Assembly (NCBI GenBank): GCA_937892115.1 | Contig: CALAUI010000017.1 | Coordinates: 1-43,594 of the forward strand | Reading direction: 5' to 3' | Source: an uncultured Clostridia bacterium | Lineage (GTDB): Bacteria > Bacillota > Clostridia > Oscillospirales > Acutalibacteraceae | Length of the DNA: 43,594 nucleotides | Part shown: positions 24,743 through 32,738 of the stretch, one piece after another | How positions within the stretch are numbered: position 1 is the stretch's first letter | Layout: every line of letters begins with the position of its first letter | Notes under the pieces: model-generated | The model's input: the letters and a program-made list of their open reading frames with translations, nothing else | Told to the model about the DNA's origin: nothing | Databases searched by the model: none | Program-made: the position numbers and the translations under genes

Positions 24743-26590
24743 ATGTCAACAAGTAAATGTGTTGATAAGATTTGTATTGCCGCCATCTCCCTGACACTTG
24801 TTATTACCGTACTGTTTATGTTTGGCGAAAAGCTCGGTATAACCGTGATTCACCGTGAAGAAGACGAAAACACAAGCAAAATGTTTACCGCAAACGATCT
24901 GAATGCCGAGTGGGACACGGAAGACGCCTGCGAAATTATCTTGAACGGCGATAACGCTAAAATTACGGGTAACGGCGCTTATTTCAGCAACAATACTTTG
25001 CACATTTCTTATGCTGGCAAGTATGTAATAAGCGGAACGCTTGACGGCTCTGTTCATATAGATGCTGACGGAGACGATAAAATCCGGCTGTTATTTGATG
25101 GCGTAGATATCAACTCAAAGACCGAGCCCCCACTTTACATCAAGCAGGCAGACAAAGTTTTTTTAACGCTCAAAGAGGATAGTCAGAATACCCTGACATT
25201 TGAAAATGAGGATGAAGAAGCGGAAACTGACGGCTGTATCTTTTCCCGTGATGATCTGACTGTCAACGGAAAAGGAAACCTTACAGTAACATCAAGCTGT
25301 CTTCACGGTATTGTCTGCAATGACACGCTTGTGTTTACGGGCGGCAATATCAATATTACTGCAAAAGTCGATGGCGTTCATGCACATGATGCCATCAAGA
25401 TTTGCAATACAACAATTACTGTTTCGGCAGGTGATGACGGATTGCACGCCGGGAATGATGATGAAACTGCTGTATTCTATTTGGAATCGGGGAATATCAA
25501 TATTACCGAGTGCTATGAGGGTATCGAAGCAAATGATATTACAATAGCCGGAGGAACGGTATATATCACACCGAGTGATGACGGAATCAATGCCAACGGC
25601 AGCGGAAAAACATCGCTGATTACCGTTTCGGGCGGAGATATTACCGTTATCAACAAAAACGGCAGAGATGCAGACGGCTTCGATTCCAACGGAAGCATCA
25701 GTATAACAGGCGGAAATGTGTTTATCAGCGTTACGGGAACGGGCACAAACAATGCTATTGATTACGGCAGTGAAAATGGCGGAAAATGCACAATTTCGGG
25801 CGGAACGGTTATTGCCTGCGGGTCAAGTCAGATGGCAGAAAGTCCCGACAGTAATTCTGCACAGGGCTTTATTATGCAAACCGTTTCGGGCAAAGAAAAC
25901 GAAACATTGTGTGTACTCGATGAAACCGGAAAAGAAATCATCAGCAAAGAGATTCCCTGCTCCTTTTCTTCCGCTTTGATCAGTTCACCCGATATTGCCG
26001 TTGGTGATACCGTAACCTTGAAAGTCGGAGATACCGAAACGGAAGTAACCGTCAATAATGCACAAAGCGGTAATACGGGCGGTTTCGGAAATAAAGGCGA
26101 ATTTAACCCGGATGACAGAAACGGGCAAGGAGTTTTTCCTGCTCAGAACGGTAAAAATCCGTTTGAAAGCGGAAACATCGGCAATCCTCCTGAGATTCCA
26201 AATGACGAAAAGGGAAACGGAACATTTCCACAAAGACCGGACGGTGATAATGCTCCGCCGCAAAAACCGGACGGAGACTTTCCCGGCGGCGATATGCCCG
26301 GAGAAATGAACGGTATACCACCCGAAATACCCGACAATAATAATCGGGAAAGACCCGAAATGCCCGACAACGATAATCGGGAGAAATCCGAAACAGCAGA
26401 CGATGAACAGCAGAAACCGGAAATTGAATCGTCCGAAGCGGACCGGGAAATGAAAAACAATAACAAGTTTTCCGACCGTAACACGAAAAATATGAATAAT
26501 TCATCCTTTGGTACGGTTGTCATTCTGCTTGGCGTTTCATTGGCTGTTTTAATTATCGGGCTTCTGATTGCGGTAAAGAAAAAATACTGA
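24743..26590 (+). CDS. Cthe_2159-type carbohydrate-binding surface protein
   Basis: A 615-aa surface protein. An N-terminal hydrophobic segment (residues ~8-27) is followed by a beta-helix-like region (~50-400) with repeated short strands such as ISGTLDGSVHI, LTVNGKGNLTVTSS, DGVHAHDAI and DDGINANGSG; this matches the Cthe_2159 family, parallel beta-helix proteins reported to bind cellulose-like or pectic polysaccharides. Residues ~430-580 form a Pro/Gly/Asp/Asn-rich low-complexity stalk, and a C-terminal helix (~588-611) with a KKKY tail anchors it. It is the external component of the VTC-DUF4956 operon; in related clusters I recall a CotH kinase-like protein in this place. Confidence 0.85.
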   Translation: MSTSKCVDKICIAAISLTLVITVLFMFGEKLGITVIHREEDENTSKMFTANDLNAEWDTEDACEIILNGDNAKITGNGAYFSNNTLHISYAGKYVISGTLDGSVHIDADGDDKIRLLFDGVDINSKTEPPLYIKQADKVFLTLKEDSQNTLTFENEDEEAETDGCIFSRDDLTVNGKGNLTVTSSCLHGIVCNDTLVFTGGNINITAKVDGVHAHDAIKICNTTITVSAGDDGLHAGNDDETAVFYLESGNINITECYEGIEANDITIAGGTVYITPSDDGINANGSGKTSLITVSGGDITVINKNGRDADGFDSNGSISITGGNVFISVTGTGTNNAIDYGSENGGKCTISGGTVIACGSSQMAESPDSNSAQGFIMQTVSGKENETLCVLDETGKEIISKEIPCSFSSALISSPDIAVGDTVTLKVGDTETEVTVNNAQSGNTGGFGNKGEFNPDDRNGQGVFPAQNGKNPFESGNIGNPPEIPNDEKGNGTFPQRPDGDNAPPQKPDGDFPGGDMPGEMNGIPPEIPDNNNRERPEMPDNDNREKSETADDEQQKPEIESSEADREMKNNNKFSDRNTKNMNNSSFGTVVILLGVSLAVLIIGLLIAVKKKY

Positions 26591-26658
26591 AATCCGGACC
26601 GTACTTGACAGATAAATATCACAAGAACTCATAGATCATATACAGAGCTCCGGAATTA

Positions 26659-26695
26659 CAAAATTCGGCGTGATTTTGTTCACGCCGAATTTTTT
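26659..26695 (+). terminator. Bidirectional intrinsic terminator
   Basis: AAATTCGGCGTG (26661-26672) pairs perfectly with CACGCCGAATTT (26681-26692), T-run on both strands. It lies between the convergent Cthe_2159-type and zinc-finger protein genes. Confidence 0.9.
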
Positions 26696-26720
26696 GATTA
26701 TATTATATTTTCGTAATTTA

Positions 26721-27656
26721 TCAGCCCGGAGGAGTATCTACCGTTCCGTCTACGCATACCGAAAGAGTTGCATCATTACCGTTGCCGTGCTGCTTATATA
26801 CTCTGTTTCTGCCGGGATTATACATATTGAGAGTTGCCTGGGGTTTATTTTTAATCATCAGTCTTGCGAACACGGGGAAAGTGGTAACGGGGAAGATAAA
26901 CGAGCCGCCGCCTGCCATCCACGTTGTGCAGGCAAAGAATACACAGTTCATGAAGATGGGCTCCCAGAAATTGCTTCTGAGAATCTTATCGCTTACCTTC
27001 TTTACCTGTGCTTCGCTCATTTCCGTCTTTGTTGCATAGGGCTTTCTTACACCGAAAAGATTACCCGTATACGCCTCTACGTTATAGTAGATGCCCATTC
27101 CGTCGCTTCTTGTAAGCGTAAACGTACCTACCGATACGCCTTCACCGGGAGGAAGCTGGTATTTACCTATCGTAAGGGTATGTCCCGAAACGTTTTCAAT
27201 ATAAATCCAGATATGTCCCAATGAAGGGAAGCCGGAATTATTGGAGCAGAGATATAAATCCGCAACGTGCTTTCCGGAAGCACTGTCGGGGGTTTCGGAC
27301 GGCGTATTCGGATCTGTGACTGCGTGTGAAGCTGCATGATCGTCAAGATCTTCCTGAAGGAAGAAGCCCTCCGAGCATTCCGGGCAAATATAATCATATA
27401 TCGATTTACCTGTCGCACATTCATACAGCGCATCGGCTTTGTCATATTTTACACCGCAATCGGAGCAGGTAAGATTTCCGTCAATATCCTTGTGAGTGTC
27501 AATATGCGTAAGAAGCTGTGCTTTACCTTCGGCATTATCGATAAATGTTTCTTCACATAACGGACATTTGCCTGTACCGGTTTCTTCTGCGAAAACAGAT
27601 ACACCGGTCATCAACACCATAATTAAAGTCAATATGATCGATACTGTCTTTTTCAA
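26721..27656 (-). CDS. Secreted protein with C2H2-like zinc fingers and NC(x)FA domain
   Basis: A 311-aa secreted protein. A signal peptide (1-~23, cleavage after VFA) is followed by two C2H2-like modules: Cys31, Cys34, His51, His55 and Cys91, Cys94, His107, His111, with a CSDC pair (64, 67) between. After a Pro/Thr/Ser linker, a ~180-residue domain has GHIWIYIEN (His148) and FMNCVFFACTTWM (Cys238), a His...Cys order that recalls permuted papain-like folds (LRAT/PPPDE-like); this is inference. TTG start with GGAGG 8 bp upstream. It is last in an operon after the kinase-like and ChbG genes. No confident family assignment. Confidence 0.75.
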   Translation of the reverse strand: MKKTVSIILTLIMVLMTGVSVFAEETGTGKCPLCEETFIDNAEGKAQLLTHIDTHKDIDGNLTCSDCGVKYDKADALYECATGKSIYDYICPECSEGFFLQEDLDDHAASHAVTDPNTPSETPDSASGKHVADLYLCSNNSGFPSLGHIWIYIENVSGHTLTIGKYQLPPGEGVSVGTFTLTRSDGMGIYYNVEAYTGNLFGVRKPYATKTEMSEAQVKKVSDKILRSNFWEPIFMNCVFFACTTWMAGGGSFIFPVTTFPVFARLMIKNKPQATLNMYNPGRNRVYKQHGNGNDATLSVCVDGTVDTPPG

Positions 27657-27670
27657 AACATTTTCCTCCG

Positions 27671-28549
27671 TTATTTTGTTTTCATCTCAATGAGCTCACG
27701 GTAACTGATAAGTTCAATATTCTGTGATTTGAAATAATCAAGGACAACCGGGTCCTTCATCAGCAGATACTCCCAGTAACGGCGCTGCCACGTGCCGGTA
27801 ATGGATTTCATCTCGTCGGTATCAAGTGCCGGATGAATAAACGTTTCCGTAATTCCCTCGGGAATCTTTCCGTGGAAATCAAGGAACGCATCTCTGAACT
27901 GCTCATACGTTTCTTTGCCCTTAAGGGATTTGACCTGGTCGGTAAGTATGAGATAATCGGGAGTAGGTACCTTGTACGCCTTGCTGAGCACACCCGAAAA
28001 TCTGCAGAAGAAATTATAGAGAGCAAGAGGTACGCCTTCGGGACAGAATTCGTCCTTGGGAGTCGTACACATACGGAAGGGATATTTCTTCTCTTTGCAG
28101 AGTTTGAAAACCTTGGGAAGCATAAGATACTTGCCGTTCATTCCGTAGAGCGAGCCCATGTGATTGTCTACCTGGACTATTTTCATACCCAGACGCTCTG
28201 CCATTTCAATCTGCGCTCTCGCCTCCGCAATGGCCTCGTCGTATTTGCAATGTGCCTCAAAATCTTCATTTTCGGGCCACATTCTTCCCTCGGGATTACG
28301 GATAGTCTTACCTCCCGTAAGAGGACCCCAGGGCCATTTGGCTTCCCATTCATTGGTAAGCGTAAGGTGAACACCGATTGCATACTGAGGATTTTCCACC
28401 GAAAATGCCGCCGCTTCCTTTGCTTTGGGACAGGGCATCATAACCGTGGACGATTTGAGAAAACCGTTACGGAACAAATCAAAGACCGCATTATTTGCAG
28501 AATCGCAAAGACCGAAGTCATCTGCATTGATGATAAGATATCTTGCCAT
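27671..28549 (-). CDS. ChbG/HpnK-type carbohydrate deacetylase (YdjC family)
   Basis: A 292-aa enzyme of the YdjC/ChbG family, metal-dependent deacetylases acting on N-acetylated sugars such as chitooligosaccharides. The metal site is visible: INADDFGLCD (Asp11-Asp12), a His in AIGVHLTLTNEW, VDNHMGS and FIHPALD. No signal peptide, so it acts in the cytoplasm. AAGGAG precedes the ATG. It lies 18 bp after the kinase-like gene and 14 bp before the zinc-finger protein gene, so all three share a transcript. The sugar is unknown. Confidence 0.9.
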   Translation of the reverse strand: MARYLIINADDFGLCDSANNAVFDLFRNGFLKSSTVMMPCPKAKEAAAFSVENPQYAIGVHLTLTNEWEAKWPWGPLTGGKTIRNPEGRMWPENEDFEAHCKYDEAIAEARAQIEMAERLGMKIVQVDNHMGSLYGMNGKYLMLPKVFKLCKEKKYPFRMCTTPKDEFCPEGVPLALYNFFCRFSGVLSKAYKVPTPDYLILTDQVKSLKGKETYEQFRDAFLDFHGKIPEGITETFIHPALDTDEMKSITGTWQRRYWEYLLMKDPVVLDYFKSQNIELISYRELIEMKTK

Positions 28550-28567
28550 TTGTATTCTCCTTAATGA

Positions 28568-31018
28568 TCACACGTATCTGTAAATTGTAATGGGCGTATC
28601 TGTGGGATAGAATTTACCGGTCTCGGGTGAAACACGCTCAACCTTGCCCAGATTGGAAAGATTTTTAAGCCCTACCGTCGAGCCGGAACGTACGGTAACG
28701 TCCGTAAAGCCCGCAAGGCGAAGCTCTGTCTGAGCCGAAACGGACAGTCTGCCCTTGAGATCGGGCAGGTATGCAAGCTCATTTTCTCCGTAATGATAAA
28801 CGGGATTATTCTCTGTATCAAGCGCTATCTGAACAGCCGAATATCTGTCTTCTCCGATGAGAAGCTCAACTGTAATACCCGCACCGAAATCGTCTGCGGA
28901 CATTTCACCGGACCAGTGTATTTCTCTGCCGTCTCCGGGATAAAGGAACGGTGTTTCCTCGCCCTTGATTCTCCACGTCATTTCCACATCAGAGCCGGTC
29001 TTGGGTCCCTTGAATGAAACGGAGAAGGAAACGGGGCCGTCCGCTTCTGCGGAAAGATTCTTTCTCAGCTCGCACTTTTTATCGGATGAAATAACGTAAC
29101 GGTTCCAGATACGGTCATAGGATTCTTCATCAACTACCGTGAAGCCGCCCTCCGCACCTACGTGCTCACCCATGGTATATGGATAAAGGGACTGAACGGT
29201 AACGGGATTGGTAATATTCCAGACCGTGCCTGCCGCCTCCGAGGTTGAGCCCGTGAAGCAGTATGCACCGAGAGGTGAAGGTCCGTCCTGACCTAAAATA
29301 TAGGTGTTCTGACCGCCGGAAGCAACCGTCTGAAGCTCCTTGCCGTCATAGAACAGACATTCAAAGCTCAGGTCGTTATCATACTTGCCGTCATAGGCAT
29401 TCCCCGTATACCTGAGAAAATAGTAATAAGCTCTGCTGTTGGTCTTTTCGTCGCAGAGGCAAAGGTTTTCGTTGCATTCGGAGCTGTATTCAATACTACC
29501 GCCCTCAAACACGTTGCCGTCCTTGTCAATATCAAAAATGTAAACGCTGACGTATCTCTGACTGCTGTCAAAACGCACCGCATAGAGCAGCTCGTTTGTG
29601 CCGTCACCGTCAAGGTCGTAGTCGTAATACTGGGAAACGGAGGCGTAGTCAAGGGTCTTGATGTCCTTGGGAATATCGGAATCCTCGGGACAGAATTCAA
29701 TATCGTGAGTTCTTACCGCATAGATAAGAGGATATTTCACCTTGAAATCATCTGCATCAAGGAACTGCTTGTATTTGCCGGTTGCCTGCGAAGGAGTGAA
29801 GACTGAACCGGTATCCGTGGTTTCCTCAAAGTAAATTCCCGTTGTTTCGCCGGGATCAGGTTTTTTGCCGTTTTGTATCTTGATGACCGCAACCATAATG
29901 GCAAGAGCAATCAGAAGGACCGCGACCGTACCTGCAAAGCCGACAACGGCGGGATGCTTCTTGATAAATCTGCGCAGACGCTTCCTGCGGATTTCTTTCT
30001 TTAACTGCTTATCGGATGAGGAACCGATGTCCTCGGACTCCTCTGATTCCGGCGCTGTTTCTTCCCCGGGATCGGCTAACCTCTCCGTCTTTTTACGCAT
30101 AATCAGGGCATCTGCCACATCGTCTGCGGAAACGGTCCTGTCAGCGACGTTGACGGACATACCCTTCATCAGCATATCCTCAACGGTCGCAGGGATAAAG
30201 CCCGTACCGCAAAGGGGAACGAATTTATCGTTTGAAGTACCTCTCAGACGGCTGTCTGCGGGAACTCTGCCCGTAAGCATATAGTAAATGACGGCGCAGG
30301 CGGAATAAACGTCTGCCGCTTCGGTGATTTCCGACGTATTCTCATACTGCTCTACGGGAGCAAAGCCGGTCCTCAGAGCGTAGGGTGACTCTGCGCGAAG
30401 CCCGAGGTCAACAAGCTTGACCGCTCCGGAAGAGCACATAATAATACTGTCGGGATTGATGTTGCCGTGAATGAAGCCTTTTTCGTGAAGTCCCGAAAGA
30501 GAACGCAGAATCGGGATAATGGTTTCAACGGCACGCTGATAGCCGAACGTACCGTTCTTTTCCACGTATTCACGGATAGTGACACCGTCAAAATATTCAC
30601 GCACGATATAGACCGTACCGTTTTCACGGACACAGTCAAAGTATCTTTCTACACTTTCAAGATAGTCGTATCCGCTGATTGCGCTGCTGCAGTCAATGGC
30701 ATTTTTCATTCCTATCCTGAATTTTTCCTCATCCCCTGCGGGCAAAACGGTATTCTTGCCGAATTCCCTTTTTGCAAATCCCTCAGGCAGATATTCTTTA
30801 ATAACAACTCTCTTTCCTGTGTCGTTGTCAAAAGCTATATATGTAATACCGAAACCGCCTCGGCCGATAGCTTTACCGAGAATATATCTGTCCGAAACGG
30901 CGGTGCCGGGATAAAGACAATCATCATACACAGGAGGAGTATCCGAGTCATAGCCGCAGGCGGGACAAATGTTTAAGTCATCGTCAAGCTGACCCATACA
31001 GCCGTAACACATCTGCAT
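28568..31018 (-). CDS. Zinc-ribbon transmembrane Ser/Thr kinase-like protein, catalytic Asp replaced by Asn
   Basis: An 816-aa protein. A zinc ribbon (Cys4, Cys7, Cys18, Cys21) leads into a Hanks-type kinase domain (~45-310) with glycine loop IGRGGFG (51-57), ATP-binding Lys74 in VVIKEYLP and metal-binding Asp204 in DLG. The catalytic loop reads IHGNINPD: the usual HRD/HGD aspartate is Asn186 (codon 30461-30463). A Lys/Arg-rich stretch and one helix (~356-380) follow, then a ~430-residue external part ending with a PASTA-like repeat (AGFTDVTVRSGSTVGLKN). PASTA kinases sense wall fragments; this one may be a signalling scaffold or weakly active. First gene of a three-gene operon. Confidence 0.9.
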   Translation of the reverse strand: MQMCYGCMGQLDDDLNICPACGYDSDTPPVYDDCLYPGTAVSDRYILGKAIGRGGFGITYIAFDNDTGKRVVIKEYLPEGFAKREFGKNTVLPAGDEEKFRIGMKNAIDCSSAISGYDYLESVERYFDCVRENGTVYIVREYFDGVTIREYVEKNGTFGYQRAVETIIPILRSLSGLHEKGFIHGNINPDSIIMCSSGAVKLVDLGLRAESPYALRTGFAPVEQYENTSEITEAADVYSACAVIYYMLTGRVPADSRLRGTSNDKFVPLCGTGFIPATVEDMLMKGMSVNVADRTVSADDVADALIMRKKTERLADPGEETAPESEESEDIGSSSDKQLKKEIRRKRLRRFIKKHPAVVGFAGTVAVLLIALAIMVAVIKIQNGKKPDPGETTGIYFEETTDTGSVFTPSQATGKYKQFLDADDFKVKYPLIYAVRTHDIEFCPEDSDIPKDIKTLDYASVSQYYDYDLDGDGTNELLYAVRFDSSQRYVSVYIFDIDKDGNVFEGGSIEYSSECNENLCLCDEKTNSRAYYYFLRYTGNAYDGKYDNDLSFECLFYDGKELQTVASGGQNTYILGQDGPSPLGAYCFTGSTSEAAGTVWNITNPVTVQSLYPYTMGEHVGAEGGFTVVDEESYDRIWNRYVISSDKKCELRKNLSAEADGPVSFSVSFKGPKTGSDVEMTWRIKGEETPFLYPGDGREIHWSGEMSADDFGAGITVELLIGEDRYSAVQIALDTENNPVYHYGENELAYLPDLKGRLSVSAQTELRLAGFTDVTVRSGSTVGLKNLSNLGKVERVSPETGKFYPTDTPITIYRYV

Positions 31019-31050
31019 ACGCTTTCCTCCCGATAAAAATTATTCATTTT

Positions 31051-31079
31051 ATTCTACAATATAATAAAATAAAAATCAA
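31051..31079 (-). promoter_or_regulatory. Promoter of the kinase-like/deacetylase/zinc-finger operon
   Basis: On the minus strand TTGATT (31074-31079), a 17-nt spacer and TAGAAT (31051-31056), followed by CGGGAGG ahead of the start. Confidence 0.7.
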
Positions 31080-31115
31080 CGGTATTAGTATCAATTTATA
31101 AAATTTTTATTTTTA

Positions 31116-31144
31116 TTGACAAACATCACAAAACAGAACATAAT
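31116..31144 (+). promoter_or_regulatory. Promoter of the FAD oxidoreductase/reductase pair
   Basis: TTGACA (31116-31121), a 17-nt spacer and CATAAT (31139-31144). Divergent from the kinase-like gene promoter. Confidence 0.8.
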
Positions 31145-31159
31145 TATTCAGATAACAAT

Positions 31160-31179
31160 CAGGTTGACCCCCCAACCTG
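31160..31179 (+). promoter_or_regulatory. Stem-loop in the 5' leader of the FAD oxidoreductase gene
   Basis: A perfect 7-bp stem CAGGTTG/CAACCTG with loop ACCCCC, starting about 9 bp after the expected transcription start and ending 2 bp before the ribosome binding site AAAGGAGA. It could stabilise the message or be a protein binding site or operator; no riboswitch class is recognisable. Confidence 0.5.
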
Positions 31180-31196
31180 CATAAAGGAGACAAAGT

Positions 31197-32738
31197 ATGA
31201 AAAAGTACGATTTTATCGTAGTCGGTTCCGGCTGCGCAGGTCTTGCCGCTTCACTTGAGCTTCTCACAAAGGGCCGCAAAGTCCTTATGATTGAGCAGCA
31301 CAATATCCCCGGCGGAGCAGCAAGCGGCTTCGTAAGAGGCAGATTTGAATTTGAGCCCTCACTCCACGAGCTCTGCAGCGTGGGCACTCCCGAAAATCCC
31401 GGTGACGTGCTTAAGATGATGGACAGATTCGGTGTAAAGGTGAAATGGAATCAGGTCAAGGACTGCTTCCGTATGATTTCCGTTTACAGCGACGGCTCTC
31501 CCATGGACGTTACCCTGCCCGCAGGCAAGGACGCCTTCATTGAGAAGCTGAATTACTACGTTCCCGGCTGTAAGGATTCTATTGAAAATATGTTTGCCCT
31601 CTTTGACGAGGTACGCAGAGGCCTTGACTATGCAGGCGGCGACAGTTACAGCGTAGCGGTTCTTATGCTCAAATATCTCAACCTGCTGAAGGTCGGTGCT
31701 CAGGATTGCCTTACCGTTTTCAAGGCACTCGGTATGCCTCAGAAGGCCATTGATATCATTTCAACCTACTGGTCATATCTCGGTGTTGATATGGCTCACC
31801 TCAGCTTCCCCCACTATGCGAGTATGGTAAGCTCATACGTTACTCTCGGCGCTGCCATTCCCTCACACACCTCCCACGAAATCAGCGTAGCCATGGTCGA
31901 AAGAATCCGCGAACTCGGCGGTGACGTGATTTTCAACTGCAGAGCAGAGGAATTCATCTTTGAGGACGGCAAGTGCAAAGGCGTTAAGACGAATCTCGGC
32001 GAATTCAGAGCCGACTGCGTTCTTGCGAACATCAACCCCGACCTCATCTACGGCAATATGATGGATAAGTCACTCGTTCCCGAAAGAGAAAAGAAGCTTT
32101 CCGCCGCAAGAAACAGAAATATGAGTGCCAGAATGTTCACAACCTATATCGGTCTCAACAAGAGTGCCGAGGAGCTGGGCATCAAGGATTACTCAATCTT
32201 CATTTCCGGCACGTCCGACTCCGTAAAGGAATACGAGTCTCTCAAGAAGATTGACACCAATAATTACGAAATCTTCCTTTGCTACAACGTTGATAATCCC
32301 GAAGCTTCACCCGAGGGTACCTGCATCTGTTCCTTCACCACCTTCTATGCAGACGGTGAGGAATGGAGCAACGTAACCGACGAAGAATATTACAAGCTCA
32401 AGACAAAGATTGCAAAGCACTTCCTCGATACTCTCAAGGAAAAGACAGGGCTTGACCTTGCTCCCTACATTGAGGAAATCTCAATTGCAACACCCTGGAC
32501 CTTTGCGAGATATCTCAACACTCCCGAAGGATGCGTTTACGGTTACGAGGCATCCGACTGGGATAACATCATAGCACGTTCAATGTCACTCAAATCCGAC
32601 TATGCCGATTATGACCTCGGTCTGCTTCCCATCGGTGCGGCAGGTCCCAGAGGTGACGGTTATTCATCAGCATACATTACCGGCATGATAGTTGCCGGCA
32701 TTGCGGATAAAAAATACGGAAAGGGAGGAAACAACTGA
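31197..32738 (+). CDS. CrtI/phytoene desaturase-like FAD-dependent oxidoreductase
   Basis: A 513-aa flavoprotein. The FAD Rossmann motif is VVGSGCAGLAASLELLTKG (residues 8-26), followed by EQHNIPGGAASGF, the hallmark of the CrtI/CrtISO/retinol-saturase group; the C-terminal GAAGPRGDGYSSAYITGM closes the FAD site. Family members desaturate, isomerise or saturate polyenes. No carotenoid genes are near; instead the stop codon overlaps a flavin/iron-sulfur reductase gene, so electron exchange with that partner is likely. AAAGGAGA precedes the ATG. Confidence 0.85.
   Translation: MKKYDFIVVGSGCAGLAASLELLTKGRKVLMIEQHNIPGGAASGFVRGRFEFEPSLHELCSVGTPENPGDVLKMMDRFGVKVKWNQVKDCFRMISVYSDGSPMDVTLPAGKDAFIEKLNYYVPGCKDSIENMFALFDEVRRGLDYAGGDSYSVAVLMLKYLNLLKVGAQDCLTVFKALGMPQKAIDIISTYWSYLGVDMAHLSFPHYASMVSSYVTLGAAIPSHTSHEISVAMVERIRELGGDVIFNCRAEEFIFEDGKCKGVKTNLGEFRADCVLANINPDLIYGNMMDKSLVPEREKKLSAARNRNMSARMFTTYIGLNKSAEELGIKDYSIFISGTSDSVKEYESLKKIDTNNYEIFLCYNVDNPEASPEGTCICSFTTFYADGEEWSNVTDEEYYKLKTKIAKHFLDTLKEKTGLDLAPYIEEISIATPWTFARYLNTPEGCVYGYEASDWDNIIARSMSLKSDYADYDLGLLPIGAAGPRGDGYSSAYITGMIVAGIADKKYGKGGNN

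Noticed and set aside
27833..28564. A 243-codon plus-strand frame over the ChbG gene
   Set aside because: The ChbG motifs on the other strand are complete; this is a shadow frame.
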